This document shows positions 13,351 through 22,713 of a stretch of DNA of 45,977 nucleotides, in pieces. The stretch spans positions 1 to 45,977 of the forward strand of contig JAHJJF010000034.1 in the NCBI GenBank assembly GCA_018823135.1, in the 5' to 3' direction. Made by a program: the position numbers and the translations under genes. The notes below the pieces were generated by a model. The model was given only the letters and a program-made list of their open reading frames with translations. It did not search any database and had not been told where the DNA came from. Positions within the stretch are counted from its first letter, which is position 1, and each line of letters begins with the position of its first letter. The DNA is from Pseudomonadota bacterium. GTDB taxonomy: Bacteria; Desulfobacterota; Desulfobulbia; Desulfobulbales; CALZHT01.

Positions 13351-14538
13351 ATGGGAACATCTGGCAGTAAAAGAACAGGGGTGATTCTTGGAGGGTCCGG
13401 CTTGATCGGTGGTACCCTCATGTATTATTTCAAGACCAGGATGCCGGTGGAGATGGAGATTCTTGCGCCAAACAGCAAGAAACTGAGTCTAAGGGTGCCC
13501 GGCGACATTAATCAGTATTTTACCAATGTGCGGCCGGATTTTATAGTCAATGCAGCCATCGCAGCCATTGATAGCGATCCGCAGATGGCCTTTGAGGTGA
13601 ATTATCTCGGTACTGTAAACCTTGCGAGAAAGGCCCTGGAGCTAGGTGTTCCTTATATCCATATCAGCTCGGCGGCGATTTTGCCACCTGGAGAAAATCT
13701 GACAGAAGACGATCAGTTGCCCCTTTCAGCAGATCTTTCAAATTATGCCAAATCAAAATTGATGGCTGAGATGACCCTCAAACATATGCATGAAAAAGAG
13801 GGTCTTGACTATTCAATAATCAGGCTGGCTGTGGTCTATGGCAAGCATGACCATAAAATCCAGGGGTTTCACCGTTTGTTTTTTTCAATTGCCGACCAGT
13901 CAATGCCGGTTTTGCTCACCAGGCGCGGAGTCATGCATTCGTATTCCAATTCCTCAAAATTGCCTTATTTTATCCACCATATTCTTGATAACCGGGATGA
14001 ATTTTCCGGAGAAACCTATAATTTCGTGGATTCCAGCCCGGTAGAACTTGCACAGATAATCCTGACAATCAAGGCCTACATGGAGATGAGCGTTCCTAAA
14101 GAAATATATTTACCGTATCCCGTGGCCAAGGCAGGAAGGAAGATCATAGATCTGCTCATTCGGGGACTGGCAAAAATTGGCATCGAAGCAAGAATGCCGG
14201 GTGAGTTGATGTTTCTTGAAAATTTTTATAAGACCCAGACCTTGTCTGCAGAAAAACTTAATCGCTCAAGCTATGTAGATCCAGCTCCCGAAAAGACAGT
14301 ATTCACTCAACTGCCCGACCTTATCCAGTACTATACGACCAGATGGGAGCAGTTGAACCTTATCGAGCCGATCAACAGGGAGTTTTTTGATCCCAGAAAA
14401 TGTGCTGACGAGTTTCTCCGTTCACCAGAAGAACTCATTGAAGCCATTCACACCGGAAAAGTCGATCCTGCGGCAAATGGATTCGATGTCTGTAAACAGG
14501 CCGGGGCAAGCATTGAGAGCAGCAAGGGAGTGAGTTGA
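13351..14538 (+). CDS. NAD-dependent epimerase/dehydratase (RmlD-like extended SDR)
   Basis: This 395-aa protein has an N-terminal Rossmann domain with GGSGLIGG (about residues 14-21). The catalytic region reads ISSAAILPPG...YAKSKLMAE, giving the Ser and Tyr-x-x-x-Lys of extended short-chain dehydrogenases. Asn-Ala-Ala-Ile in the fourth strand resembles dTDP-4-dehydrorhamnose reductase (RmlD). The last 130 residues are an extra helical domain of unknown role. A purine-rich AAAAGGAAAA precedes the ATG. It stands alone between divergent holA and convergent glutaredoxin, so neighbours give no clue to the sugar nucleotide it acts on. Confidence 0.75.
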   Translation: MGTSGSKRTGVILGGSGLIGGTLMYYFKTRMPVEMEILAPNSKKLSLRVPGDINQYFTNVRPDFIVNAAIAAIDSDPQMAFEVNYLGTVNLARKALELGVPYIHISSAAILPPGENLTEDDQLPLSADLSNYAKSKLMAEMTLKHMHEKEGLDYSIIRLAVVYGKHDHKIQGFHRLFFSIADQSMPVLLTRRGVMHSYSNSSKLPYFIHHILDNRDEFSGETYNFVDSSPVELAQIILTIKAYMEMSVPKEIYLPYPVAKAGRKIIDLLIRGLAKIGIEARMPGELMFLENFYKTQTLSAEKLNRSSYVDPAPEKTVFTQLPDLIQYYTTRWEQLNLIEPINREFFDPRKCADEFLRSPEELIEAIHTGKVDPAANGFDVCKQAGASIESSKGVS

Positions 14539-14557
14539 CCGTCGCATCCTGAAAGGT

Positions 14558-14986
14558 TTATTTGCTCAGGGCATACTCAAACTGCTCTACTGAGTATCCA
14601 TGGATGTAATGGGTTGTATTGCGACCCCTGATTACCACAAACGGCACGCCGCCACGTGTATCGAGTTTTGCTTTTCTCGCCGCAGCTTCGGGGTCTTTTT
14701 CAATGTCATAAGCAACATACGGGATTCCCTTTGACTCGAAATAATTTGTCGCTTTTTTGCAGTATGGACACCAGCTGGTGACATATATCTCGACCTTTGG
14801 GGCCTGGGCAATCATTTGAGGGTCTGAAAAGAGTGCTCGCTGCCCGGGTTCAATTTCGGGGGAGAATGATGAAACATGGCCCGTGTTTCCCGCCAGTTGG
14901 AAAGCAGGAACAGCCGAAACCGATAAAGGGCCGAGTAAGAGTAGAAGGAATACCATGATGCAGGGAATAGCGTATGATTTGGTCAT
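14558..14986 (-). CDS. Secreted glutaredoxin-domain protein
   Basis: This 142-aa protein has an N-terminal signal peptide (positively charged start, hydrophobic run LLLLLGPLSVSA, cleavage near VSA-VPA) and a C-terminal glutaredoxin domain. The active site is SWCPYCKK (C73/C76) and the cis-proline loop is RGGVPF. Glutaredoxins are usually cytoplasmic, so export suggests a role in envelope thiol chemistry. The chosen ATG at 14986 follows GGAGAC; the frame extends upstream without signal-peptide features. It lies close to and convergent with the epimerase gene. Confidence 0.8.
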   Translation of the reverse strand: MTKSYAIPCIMVFLLLLLGPLSVSAVPAFQLAGNTGHVSSFSPEIEPGQRALFSDPQMIAQAPKVEIYVTSWCPYCKKATNYFESKGIPYVAYDIEKDPEAAARKAKLDTRGGVPFVVIRGRNTTHYIHGYSVEQFEYALSK

Positions 14987-15072
14987 TATTGTCTGTCTCC
15001 GGAAAGTTATAAAACACAAGTTGTTAGCAATATAAGCATTGATGCCAGATGGGTCAAAGCAAATAACCAGAA

Positions 15073-15831
15073 CTATGCAAATTCAAGGGTAACGGGGCAG
15101 TGGTCAGAGCCGATGATCTCTTTTGCGATAGATGCTCCTTTGACGCGCTTATCGCTTTTTTTATCCACGGCAAAATAATCAATCCGCCAACCGATATTCC
15201 TGGCCCGGGCATTGAACCGATAACTCCACCAGGTATAATTGTCCGGTTCCTGGTTGAATTTCCGGAAAGTGTCGATATATCCGGAATTGGTGAAGTCATC
15301 CATCCATGCCCTTTCCCGTTCTGAATAACCAGGATTTTTTTCGTTTTCTTTTGGATTCTTGAGATCAATGGGCTTATGGGCGACATTGAAATCGCCGCAG
15401 ATTACCACGGATTTCTGTTTTGCCAGCGTGTCGGCAAAAGCCTGGAGGGCTAAATTGAATGCGATTTTATAGTCAATGCGGTTCAGTCCGTGCTGGGCAT
15501 TGGGGAAATAGGCATTGATGAAATAGAAGTCGTCAAACTCAAGGGTCAGCACCCTGCCTTCCGAATCGAATTGTGGCTCATCGATTCCAACGAGAACCTT
15601 TATCGGCTTCTTTTTTGTGTATACGCAGACTCCGGAATAACCTTTCTTTTCAGCGGAATGCCAATATGCCTGATAACCAGGAATTGCCCGAAGGGCCTCA
15701 GAGAGTTGGTCCGGCTGGGCCTTGATTTCCTGAAGCGCAAGGATGTCCGGTGCGGTGGCGGCAACAAAATCGAGAAAACCTTTTTTTTCTATGGCGCGGA
15801 TGCCATTTACATTCCAGGAAATAAATTTCAT
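15073..15831 (-). CDS. xthA: Exodeoxyribonuclease III (AP endonuclease)
   Basis: This is an EEP-fold AP endonuclease/3'-exonuclease of base-excision repair. The 252-aa protein starts MKFISWNVNGIRAIEKKGF. It carries LALQEIKAQ (metal Glu), GDFNVAHKPIDL (catalytic Asp/Asn), and the C-terminal GSDHCPVTLE with the catalytic Asp-His. Its start lies 14 bp after the nth stop on the same strand, so it is probably co-transcribed with nth, pairing two base-excision-repair enzymes. Confidence 0.95.
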   Translation of the reverse strand: MKFISWNVNGIRAIEKKGFLDFVAATAPDILALQEIKAQPDQLSEALRAIPGYQAYWHSAEKKGYSGVCVYTKKKPIKVLVGIDEPQFDSEGRVLTLEFDDFYFINAYFPNAQHGLNRIDYKIAFNLALQAFADTLAKQKSVVICGDFNVAHKPIDLKNPKENEKNPGYSERERAWMDDFTNSGYIDTFRKFNQEPDNYTWWSYRFNARARNIGWRIDYFAVDKKSDKRVKGASIAKEIIGSDHCPVTLEFA

Positions 15832-15845
15832 TTTACCGTTATCTT

Positions 15846-16538
15846 TTACCTTTTTTTAACAATGGGTGTCTTTCGCGGAGTTACACCGATTTTCGGGCAA
15901 TCCTGATTAATCACACATCGATCACAATGCGGCGAAACCGGCCGGCAGGTTCCCTGCCCGAAGGCAACAAGGGTTGAGTTGATTGTCAGCCAGTATTTTT
16001 TGGGAAGTTTTTCCCGAAGAATCATTTCCGTTTCAAGGGGCGTTTTTGTCTGAACATACCCCCAGATATTTACAATGCGATGTACATGCGTGTCAACGCA
16101 AATGGCTGGAATTTTATGGGCAACGGCCAGGACGAGGTTTGCTGTTTTTCTGCCGACTCCGGGCAGGGTTAATAACTCATCAATGGTGTCTGGAACCTTG
16201 CCGGCAAATGTCTCAAGAGCCTCGGGAAGTTTCGCGAGATAGCCGGCCTTGGATTTGTAAAAGCCCACCGGATAAATCAGTTTCATTATTTTTTGTTCAG
16301 AAAGTCGGGCAAGATTGTGTATGTCCGGCGCTTTTTTGAAGAGCCTGGCTGTGGCCAGGGCGGTGGTTTCATCTTTGGTCCGCGCCGAAAGAATAGTGGC
16401 AACAAGGACTTTATAAGGATCAGCGGTCTGCACGGCAATAAGATCAACAACCGGGACGGCATATGATGCGACTTCTTTTTTCAGAACATCGAGTATCCGG
16501 CCAATGTTTTTGGAAATAATTTTGCCTTGTACTTTCAT
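15846..16538 (-). CDS. nth: Endonuclease III
   Basis: This DNA glycosylase/AP lyase removes oxidised pyrimidines. The 230-aa protein contains the helix-hairpin-helix LPGVGRKTANLVL with the catalytic lysine, followed by the Asp in CVDTHVHRI. The four cysteines of the C-terminal [4Fe-4S] cluster are in CRPVSPHCDRCVINQDC, the standard CX6CX2CX5C spacing. It is the first gene of an nth-xthA pair. Confidence 0.95.
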   Translation of the reverse strand: MKVQGKIISKNIGRILDVLKKEVASYAVPVVDLIAVQTADPYKVLVATILSARTKDETTALATARLFKKAPDIHNLARLSEQKIMKLIYPVGFYKSKAGYLAKLPEALETFAGKVPDTIDELLTLPGVGRKTANLVLAVAHKIPAICVDTHVHRIVNIWGYVQTKTPLETEMILREKLPKKYWLTINSTLVAFGQGTCRPVSPHCDRCVINQDCPKIGVTPRKTPIVKKR

Positions 16539-16686
16539 ATTGCTTAACAGGAAGAGTTATTTGTGCTTCGACCTCAGTCCGGGTGGATTGGGTGTTCAGT
16601 GAGCAGAACGACAAAATAAAATGTCATGATAAAATGAATTCCCTGGGATTTGATTTGAAAAGCTTCAACTATTTAAATATTTTTGC

Positions 16687-16715
16687 TTGACAGAAACCGT
16701 ATCGGAGCATTAAGA
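16687..16715 (+). promoter_or_regulatory. Possible sigma-70 promoter for the TauE operon
   Basis: A perfect TTGACA at 16687-16692 is followed after 17 bases by TTAAGA, a poor -10. The region is AT-rich and lies about 120 bp upstream of the permease gene. Confidence 0.3.
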
Positions 16716-16833
16716 ATTACCCCCAATTTCTCTGATTTTGTTTCATGCCGTAGGGACTTGGAACAGAATCAGGAATATACCATATTTAATAACATTTTAC
16801 ATAAGTTAAGATTAGGGTATGGAGGAGGAAAAA

Positions 16834-17805
16834 ATGTTGAAAGAAACAATGGGGAAGATGGGGAAAGCCGCCACAGCGTTTATCTGTGTAACGGCTCTGA
16901 CCCCGGCGCTGGTTTTTGCCAGTGAAACAGCGGCAGCTGTGCCTGCCGGTGAAGCACAGGCATGGTGGGTCATGCCGCTTATACTGCTCGTGGTGACCTT
17001 TGTCATGGGGATCCTTGCAGTTCTCGGTGGAGTTGGTGGCGGTGTTTTGTACGTGCCGATCATCAGTGGTTTTTTTCCGTTTCATCTTGATTTCGTCCGC
17101 GGCTGCGGTTTACTGGTAGCGTTGTGCGGCGCCCTGGCAGCAGGACCTGGCTTGTTGAAGGCCAATCTTGCAAGCTTGAGGCTTGCGATTCCGGTTGCCC
17201 TGATCGCTTCAACCATGGCTATTGTCGGCGCCATGGTCGGCCTGGCCCTGCCTACAAATGTTGTGCAGATATCCCTGGGCGCAGTAATTCTTGGTATCGT
17301 GGTCATAATGCTGTCCGCCAAGAAGTCTACCATTCCTGATGTCCCGAAGGCCGATGCCCTGTCCTCGGCCCTGCGGATAACCGGTGTCTTTTATGAACCC
17401 TCCATGAAGCAGGAGATCGACTGGAAGGTGCACCGTACTCCCTTGGGGTTGGCCACTTTTGTCATCATTGGTTTCATGGCCGGCATGTTCGGTCTGGGCG
17501 CCGGTTGGGCAAATGTCCCTGTATTGAATCTGATGATGGGTGCACCGCTCAAAATCAGTGTTGCAACTTCAAAATTTCTGCTTTCCATCACTGATACCTC
17601 TGCTGCCTGGATTTATTTGAATAAGGGTTGCGTTATTCCGTTGATGGTTGTTCCGTCACTCATCGGCATCATGCTCGGTTCCTTTATCGGTGTGCGGCTG
17701 CTCAAGGTCGCCAAACCGACATTCATCCGCTGGATGGTTATCGCTATTCTCACCTTTGCCGGCGCCAAGGCCTTGACCAAGGGCTTGGGTATCGAGTTGT
17801 TCTAA
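16834..17805 (+). CDS. TauE/SafE family sulfite/organosulfonate exporter-like permease
   Basis: This 323-aa multi-pass inner membrane protein has eight or so hydrophobic segments. The paired repeats GGVGGGVLYVPIISG (first half) and GLGAGWANVPVLNLM (second half) are typical of the TauE/SafE anion permease family. A signal-like first segment ends near VFASETAAA. The ATG at 16834 is chosen because GGAGGA sits just before it; the ATG at 16819 would place that ribosome site inside the gene. The next gene follows 21 bp later and encodes a small membrane protein. In sulfur-metabolising bacteria such permeases move sulfite, thiosulfate or sulfonates; the substrate here is not shown. Confidence 0.85.
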   Translation: MLKETMGKMGKAATAFICVTALTPALVFASETAAAVPAGEAQAWWVMPLILLVVTFVMGILAVLGGVGGGVLYVPIISGFFPFHLDFVRGCGLLVALCGALAAGPGLLKANLASLRLAIPVALIASTMAIVGAMVGLALPTNVVQISLGAVILGIVVIMLSAKKSTIPDVPKADALSSALRITGVFYEPSMKQEIDWKVHRTPLGLATFVIIGFMAGMFGLGAGWANVPVLNLMMGAPLKISVATSKFLLSITDTSAAWIYLNKGCVIPLMVVPSLIGIMLGSFIGVRLLKVAKPTFIRWMVIAILTFAGAKALTKGLGIELF

Positions 17806-17826
17806 AGTATTAAGGAGAAAAACATC

Positions 17827-18303
17827 ATGACTCAATCAAATATACAAGCCACGGAAGAACAGGTTCTGTACGCCAAGATCCTTGAAAAAGGGATGTACTT
17901 CGGCCTTGCTCTAATGTTTATTACTTTTGCCCTCTATGTATTCGGGGTTATGAAGCCGGCAATTCCGCTGGATCAACTGGCCAACTACTGGCACCTGCCG
18001 GTCACATCCCATGAAGCCACAGCTGATCATGAAGCGGTTGTCGGTTATATTGAAAAAATGAATCAGGAATATTTACATGAGGAACAAGGTATTACCGGCT
18101 GGGCCTGGGTGAAGTTTGTTGGGAAAGGGGATTTTTTGAATTTTATTCCCATTGCCATTCTTTCCGGAGTAACCATTCTCTGCTATGGCGCCATTGTTCC
18201 GGGTCTCTTCCGCAGGGGTGATACCGCCTATGCGGTGATGGCTATTGTTGAAGTGCTCATTCTGTCCCTTGCGGCAAGTGGGTTACTCACTGTCGGTCAT
18301 TAA
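17827..18303 (+). CDS. Small membrane protein, putative partner of the TauE/SafE permease
   Basis: The 158-aa protein has three predicted membrane helices (about residues 19-43, 100-125 and 131-156). A soluble loop of about 55 residues lies between the first two and is rich in His and Glu. The ribosome site AAGGAG precedes the ATG, and the gene is 21 bp after the permease gene, so the two are almost certainly co-transcribed. The organisation resembles DUF1634-type proteins, which often sit beside TauE/SafE genes, but I cannot confirm family membership. A strong terminator follows. Confidence 0.7.
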   Translation: MTQSNIQATEEQVLYAKILEKGMYFGLALMFITFALYVFGVMKPAIPLDQLANYWHLPVTSHEATADHEAVVGYIEKMNQEYLHEEQGITGWAWVKFVGKGDFLNFIPIAILSGVTILCYGAIVPGLFRRGDTAYAVMAIVEVLILSLAASGLLTVGH

Positions 18304-18329
18304 GCTTCCAGTTATTTATTAGTTTTTAT

Positions 18330-18379
18330 AAGAGCTCATCTGCATTCGAAGTTTCGGAAGCTGATGAGCTCTTTTTTTT
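18330..18379 (+). terminator. Rho-independent terminator after the TauE operon
   Basis: AGAGCTCATC (18331-18340) pairs with GATGAGCTCT (18363-18372), a perfect 10-bp stem, followed by TTTTTTT. It closes the two-gene permease operon and separates it from nhaD. Confidence 0.92.
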
Positions 18380-18601
18380 GTGTATTCAGCCGGGGATGGT
18401 TTGGTCTTTTATCATAACCCCCGTTGTATCTGGTGATTATAAATTAACAAAACCTTGAAAAACGGCATAGTGATTGAGTTAAAGGTCTCAGGTGAAGTTT
18501 ATATAAGGGGGTGGGTGGTTCGTCTTGTATCGAAGTCCTCAAGGTTACTGCTGTCCGGGTATAAACCAACGAAACAACTATTTCCTCCAGGATATATGTT
18601 T

Positions 18602-20044
18602 ATGAAAACGATTTTCTCTCTGTTGATTATTTTGATTATAGGATCATTGCCGGCATGGGCCAGCGGCGGCGGCCAGGAAACGGCTGCTATTGATATGAGC
18701 TCCACCGCATTGGGGTATGCCGCAGTGATTCTTTTCATTGCCGCATACACCCTGGTTATTTTTGAAGAAAAACTTCATATGCGCAAAAGTAAACCGGTGA
18801 TTCTTGCAGCCGGGATTATCTGGGTTCTTGTGGCAATTGCCTATGCCCAGCTGGGTGATACGCATACGGCCCATGAGGCAATCAAACAAAATTTCATCGA
18901 GTATGCCGAACTGTTACTTTTCCTGCTGGCTGCCATGACCTATATCAACTCCATGGAGGAGAGAAATGTCTTTCAGGCGTTGCGGGCCTGGCTTGTCACC
19001 CGGGGATTTTCTCTGCGGGTGATTTTCTGGATTACCGGATTGCTTTCATTTGTCATTTCACCGATTGCAGATAATCTCACCACCGCGCTTCTCATGGGGG
19101 CGGTTGCCATGGCTGTGGGTGGTGAAAACAAAAAATTCGTCACCCTTGCCTGTATTAATATTGTGGTGGCGGCAAATGCCGGAGGGGCATTTTCTCCCTT
19201 CGGAGACATCACGACGCTTATGGTCTGGCAAAAGGGCAAGGTCGAGTTTGTCGAATTTTTTGCGATTTTTTTCCCGTCGCTTATCAATTGGCTGGTGCCG
19301 GCGGTTTTCATGCATTTTGCAATCAGCAAGGAATGCCCTGCAAAGTTGGATGAAAAGATCTCCATGAAGCTTGGTGCCAAACGAATCATATTTCTTTTTC
19401 TGTGTACGATTGCCACAGCGGTTTCATTTCATAATTTCCTGAACCTTCCGCCGGCAGCAGGCATGATGCTTGGCTTTGGATATCTTGGCTTTTTTTCCTA
19501 TTATATTAAAAGAACAGAGCAGCGATTAAATGACCATGTCGGACTTCTTGGTTTACGCCAGGAGGAGTTTCCCCGGCCCCCGGACGCGCAGGTTGCCCAT
19601 TTTGATTTGATGCGCCGGGTGGCCCGATCCGAGTGGGATACGCTGCTGTTTTTCTATGGAGTAATTCTCTGTGTAGGCGGGTTGGGACAATTCGGATACC
19701 TGATACTGGTTTCAAATTTCATGTACACGGGGCTTGGCCCCACCTATGCAAATATCCTGGTGGGGATCCTGTCGGCGATTGTAGATAACATTCCGGTGAT
19801 GTTCGCGGTACTGACCATGGATCCGGTCATGTCCCATGGTCAGTGGCTGCTGGTGACGCTGACCGCCGGAGTCGGGGGCAGTCTTCTGTCAATTGGTTCT
19901 GCTGCCGGGGTTGCTTTAATGGGAACGGCGCGGGGTGTATATACATTCGGGGCCCACATGAAGTGGACCCCGGTTATTGCTTTAGGGTATGCGGCAAGTA
20001 TAATCTGTCATCTGCTGATCAATAGCCGTTATTTTACGCATTGA
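18602..20044 (+). CDS. nhaD: Na+/H+ antiporter NhaD
   Basis: This 480-aa multi-pass antiporter (ArsB/NhaD superfamily) exchanges sodium for protons. It begins with a signal-like segment ending PAWASGGG. The conserved core ISPIADNLTTALLMGAV, then NAGGAFSPFGDITTLMVW, and later SAIVDNIPVMFAVLTM and GSAAGVALMG carry the Asp/Asn pairs of the family ion site. In-frame starts also exist at 18596 (AGGA 4 bases upstream) and at a TTG at 18455; the last adds unrelated residues. NhaD is common in marine and sediment anaerobes that live with sodium gradients. Confidence 0.9.
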   Translation: MKTIFSLLIILIIGSLPAWASGGGQETAAIDMSSTALGYAAVILFIAAYTLVIFEEKLHMRKSKPVILAAGIIWVLVAIAYAQLGDTHTAHEAIKQNFIEYAELLLFLLAAMTYINSMEERNVFQALRAWLVTRGFSLRVIFWITGLLSFVISPIADNLTTALLMGAVAMAVGGENKKFVTLACINIVVAANAGGAFSPFGDITTLMVWQKGKVEFVEFFAIFFPSLINWLVPAVFMHFAISKECPAKLDEKISMKLGAKRIIFLFLCTIATAVSFHNFLNLPPAAGMMLGFGYLGFFSYYIKRTEQRLNDHVGLLGLRQEEFPRPPDAQVAHFDLMRRVARSEWDTLLFFYGVILCVGGLGQFGYLILVSNFMYTGLGPTYANILVGILSAIVDNIPVMFAVLTMDPVMSHGQWLLVTLTAGVGGSLLSIGSAAGVALMGTARGVYTFGAHMKWTPVIALGYAASIICHLLINSRYFTH

Positions 20045-20073
20045 TCAGCAGAAAAGCCTGCCTTGATTCGTTG

Positions 20074-21960
20074 TTAGTCGGTCTTTGTAGCACGTTCCAG
20101 GATCTTGTATGTCCTTTGGACCATTTCTCGCGGTTCCACCATGAGGCCTGCCTGAATCAGGGCATTATCCAGAATCTGTTCAACAATACTCTTGGCAAAA
20201 TCCTCGTCTTTGCCTTTCAGGGCCGACAGATTTTTAATCAGCGGATGGTGCGGGTTTATCTCGAGGTTTTTGGCGCCGAATTTCTGGAATTCATTGCCTT
20301 GAGCCTGCATGATCCGTTCCATGCTGCTGGTCATGAAGCCGTCCGGATTAACAATGATTGCCGGACTGTCAACCAGGCGTTTGGATGCATGCACTTCTTT
20401 TATTTTATCGCCCAGGGCTTCCTTGATCCACACCGTGAGATCGTCAGTGGTTTTTGCATCAAGGGATTCTTCAGTTTCTTTATCAGTCCCTTTTTTGTCA
20501 TTTTTGATCTCCGGCAGCTCGATATCGGCACGATCTGCTGAAATCAGTTTCTTTTCGTCAAACTGTCCAAGATGGCTCATGACAAAATCATCAATGGGCT
20601 CCAGGGTGTAGATGATTTCAATGTCACGATTTTTAAAGGCTTCCACATATGGTCCAGCTTCAACGGCTTTACGATTCGGTCCATTTATATAATAAATTTC
20701 TTTCTGGTCTTCCTGCATGCGCTCGACGTATGCGGCAAGGGAAATTATTTTCCCTGGTTCGGATTTGGAAGATTCAAACCGCAGCAGCTTGGAAATATCT
20801 TCACGGTGCGTATAGTCGGAGGTTGCACCTTCTTTGAGGAAAATACCGAAATTTTTCCAGAATGTTTCGTAAGCCTCCGGGTTGTTTTTGGCTTCTTCTG
20901 AGAGATGCTTTAAAAAGCGCTTGGTAATGATTTTATTGAGTTTGACAAGCAGGGCATTGTCCTGAAGGGCCTGCCGGGAGATATTCAACGGCAGGTCATC
21001 GCTGTCAATTACGCCTTTGAGGAAGCGGAGCCATTCCGGCAGGATGTTCTTGCTGTGCTGCTCGATGAGGACTTTCTGGCAGTAGAGGCTGACGCCGGGT
21101 TCCATGCGCCCGAAGCCCATGTTTTCAAAATTGTCCTTTGGGGTGAAAAGCAGGGCTTTGATTGCCAGGGGCGCGTCCGTTTCAAAATGCAGGCGATAGA
21201 AAGGGTCGTCAATGGCATTGGCCACGAATTTATAAAACTCGTTGTATTCTTCATCCTTCAAATCGCTTTTCTTTCTGGCCCAGATTGCCTGGACGGTATT
21301 GATGGTTTCATCATCCATTTTGATCGGGAAGGGAACGAAGCTTGAGTATTGCTTGATAATCCTTTTGAGCTCATTTTCATCGGCAAATTTTTCGGCATCA
21401 TCGTTGAGATCAATAATAATTCTTGTGCCCCGTCTGATTCCGGGAGCCTCTGAGATCGTATATGAACCGCTTGCATCAGAAGACCATTCATGTCCGTCTT
21501 CCTCAGGCTTGTAGGATCTGGATTGTACAAGCACTCTTTTAGCAACCATGAAGGCGGAGTAAAAGCCGACGCCGAACTGACCGATAAGATTGACGTCTTT
21601 TTTTGCCGCATCTGCCAATTCGGTGAGAAACGTTTTTGATCCTGAATGGGCAATGGTGCCAAGGTTGCTGATTAATTCATCCTTGGTCATACCGATGCCG
21701 GTATCGGTTATTGTGAGGATTTTTTCTTTTTTATTCACGTTAATATTGATTTCAAGGGGGACATGGCTGTCAAAGACCTCTTCCTCAATGAGACTGTGGT
21801 GACGGAATTTTTCAAGGGCATCGGCGGCGTTTGAAATCAATTCGCGTAAAAAGATTTCACGCTCGGTGTATAATGAATGAATGACAATATCTAAAAGCTT
21901 TTTAACTTCGGCCTGGAATTCTTTGGTTTCGGGTTTTGATGTGGATTTTTTCTTGGTCAT
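20074..21960 (-). CDS. htpG: Molecular chaperone HtpG (Hsp90)
   Basis: This is the bacterial Hsp90 chaperone. The 628-aa protein starts MTKKKSTSKPETKEFQAEVK. The ATPase domain shows ELISNAADALEK, DTGIGMTKDEL, GQFGVGFYSAFMVA and the GTRIIIDL strand of the Bergerat fold. The middle domain has LPLNISRQALQ with the ATP-contacting Arg, and the C-terminal dimerisation domain completes the length. The ATG at 21960 follows GAGGGA; the frame is open to 22062, but the added residues are not conserved. Confidence 0.97.
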   Translation of the reverse strand: MTKKKSTSKPETKEFQAEVKKLLDIVIHSLYTEREIFLRELISNAADALEKFRHHSLIEEEVFDSHVPLEININVNKKEKILTITDTGIGMTKDELISNLGTIAHSGSKTFLTELADAAKKDVNLIGQFGVGFYSAFMVAKRVLVQSRSYKPEEDGHEWSSDASGSYTISEAPGIRRGTRIIIDLNDDAEKFADENELKRIIKQYSSFVPFPIKMDDETINTVQAIWARKKSDLKDEEYNEFYKFVANAIDDPFYRLHFETDAPLAIKALLFTPKDNFENMGFGRMEPGVSLYCQKVLIEQHSKNILPEWLRFLKGVIDSDDLPLNISRQALQDNALLVKLNKIITKRFLKHLSEEAKNNPEAYETFWKNFGIFLKEGATSDYTHREDISKLLRFESSKSEPGKIISLAAYVERMQEDQKEIYYINGPNRKAVEAGPYVEAFKNRDIEIIYTLEPIDDFVMSHLGQFDEKKLISADRADIELPEIKNDKKGTDKETEESLDAKTTDDLTVWIKEALGDKIKEVHASKRLVDSPAIIVNPDGFMTSSMERIMQAQGNEFQKFGAKNLEINPHHPLIKNLSALKGKDEDFAKSIVEQILDNALIQAGLMVEPREMVQRTYKILERATKTD

Positions 21961-22435
21961 GTTCGCGTCCCTCGCAAGGCGTAATACTTGATTTCTCAAG
22001 TGTTGGTGGGCATTAATTGTCTCAATAATATGTTCATCAGTCCGGAAGAAGCAGTTTTTCAAGGTTTGTACAAAGTAGCCCCGATAAAATAATCATCCTC
22101 ACTCCACTGTCAAGACGTGAAGAAATCTGAAAAGCTTTGGGGTATGATCGAGGGTAAAAAATAACCTTTCATTATGAAAGGAAACCGGAGAAACTATTCA
22201 TTTTTGCCACAGCTACTGAAAAATGGGATGAGGGGCTGAAACAGAATAGGGGGAAAACAAGCTTTTCCCGAGAGGATATGGGTATGTTTCGCCGAGCTGG
22301 CGGGAAGGGAAAAAAGAACTTCTGGATTACAACCCCGGTGCAGGAAAAGTTTTTCCGGAAATTTTACTTTTTGCAAAGAGGAAAAAGAGAGAGTTGATTG
22401 TGTAAATAATCCGCCAGTGAGGAGCAAGCTTTTTT
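21961..22435. other. Intergenic region between htpG and the small paralogue cluster
   Basis: 475 bp without a credible gene. It contains short hairpins (CTTTCATTATGAAAG near 22167, GGGAAAA/TTTTCCC at 22251-22269, CGCC/GGCG near 22291-22303), none with a proper T-run. On the htpG strand, CTTGAAA (near 22060) resembles a heat-shock -35, but no CCCCAT-type -10 follows. No CIRCE element was seen. Confidence 0.5.
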
Positions 22436-22675
22436 TCAGCCTGCAAGTGAGGAAAGCCAACTCTTAACGATCTGCGATATGCCTTGATCGTTAATTGCGC
22501 TTGCCAGACAAGCTATTGCCCAGAATCCTACTATTGCTGCGGCTCCGCCAATGAGCAGGAGATTGGTTTTTGAGACTGCCTCCACTCCATCCTTGGCAGA
22601 GCCGGAATTACCGAAGCGGGTATCGGGTTTTTCTTTAACTTTTACTGTGGCGATCGCTCGTGGTCCATCATCCAT
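22436..22675 (-). CDS. Small membrane protein, divergent third member of tandem paralogue family
   Basis: This 79-aa protein has a polar N-terminal 35 residues and then one hydrophobic helix (about 38-62). Its C-terminal half aligns without gaps to the two upstream small proteins: Ser-Lys, a hydrophobic run with Gly-Gly, Ile/Leu-Gly-x-Trp-Ala-x-x-Cys, then a Lys-(Ser/Ala)-Trp and a terminal Ala-Gly. The N terminus differs, carrying KVKEKPDTRFGNSG. It is the last gene of a three-gene minus-strand cluster. No function can be named. Confidence 0.65.
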   Translation of the reverse strand: MDDGPRAIATVKVKEKPDTRFGNSGSAKDGVEAVSKTNLLLIGGAAAIVGFWAIACLASAINDQGISQIVKSWLSSLAG

Positions 22676-22713
22676 GAAACCGGTTCCTTCAGGTATTCGT
22701 AAATTTTATATAA

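Noticed and set aside
18455-18601. NhaD starting from TTG at 18455
   Set aside because: It would put 49 polar residues before a clean signal peptide that begins at the ATG at 18602.
21990-22070. Heat-shock promoter for htpG
   Set aside because: CTTGAAA resembles a sigma-32 -35, but no CCCCAT-like -10 lies at the proper distance.
22194-22460. 88-codon minus-strand frame after the small paralogues
   Set aside because: It overlaps the third paralogue, lacks a ribosome site and shows no family resemblance to the cluster.
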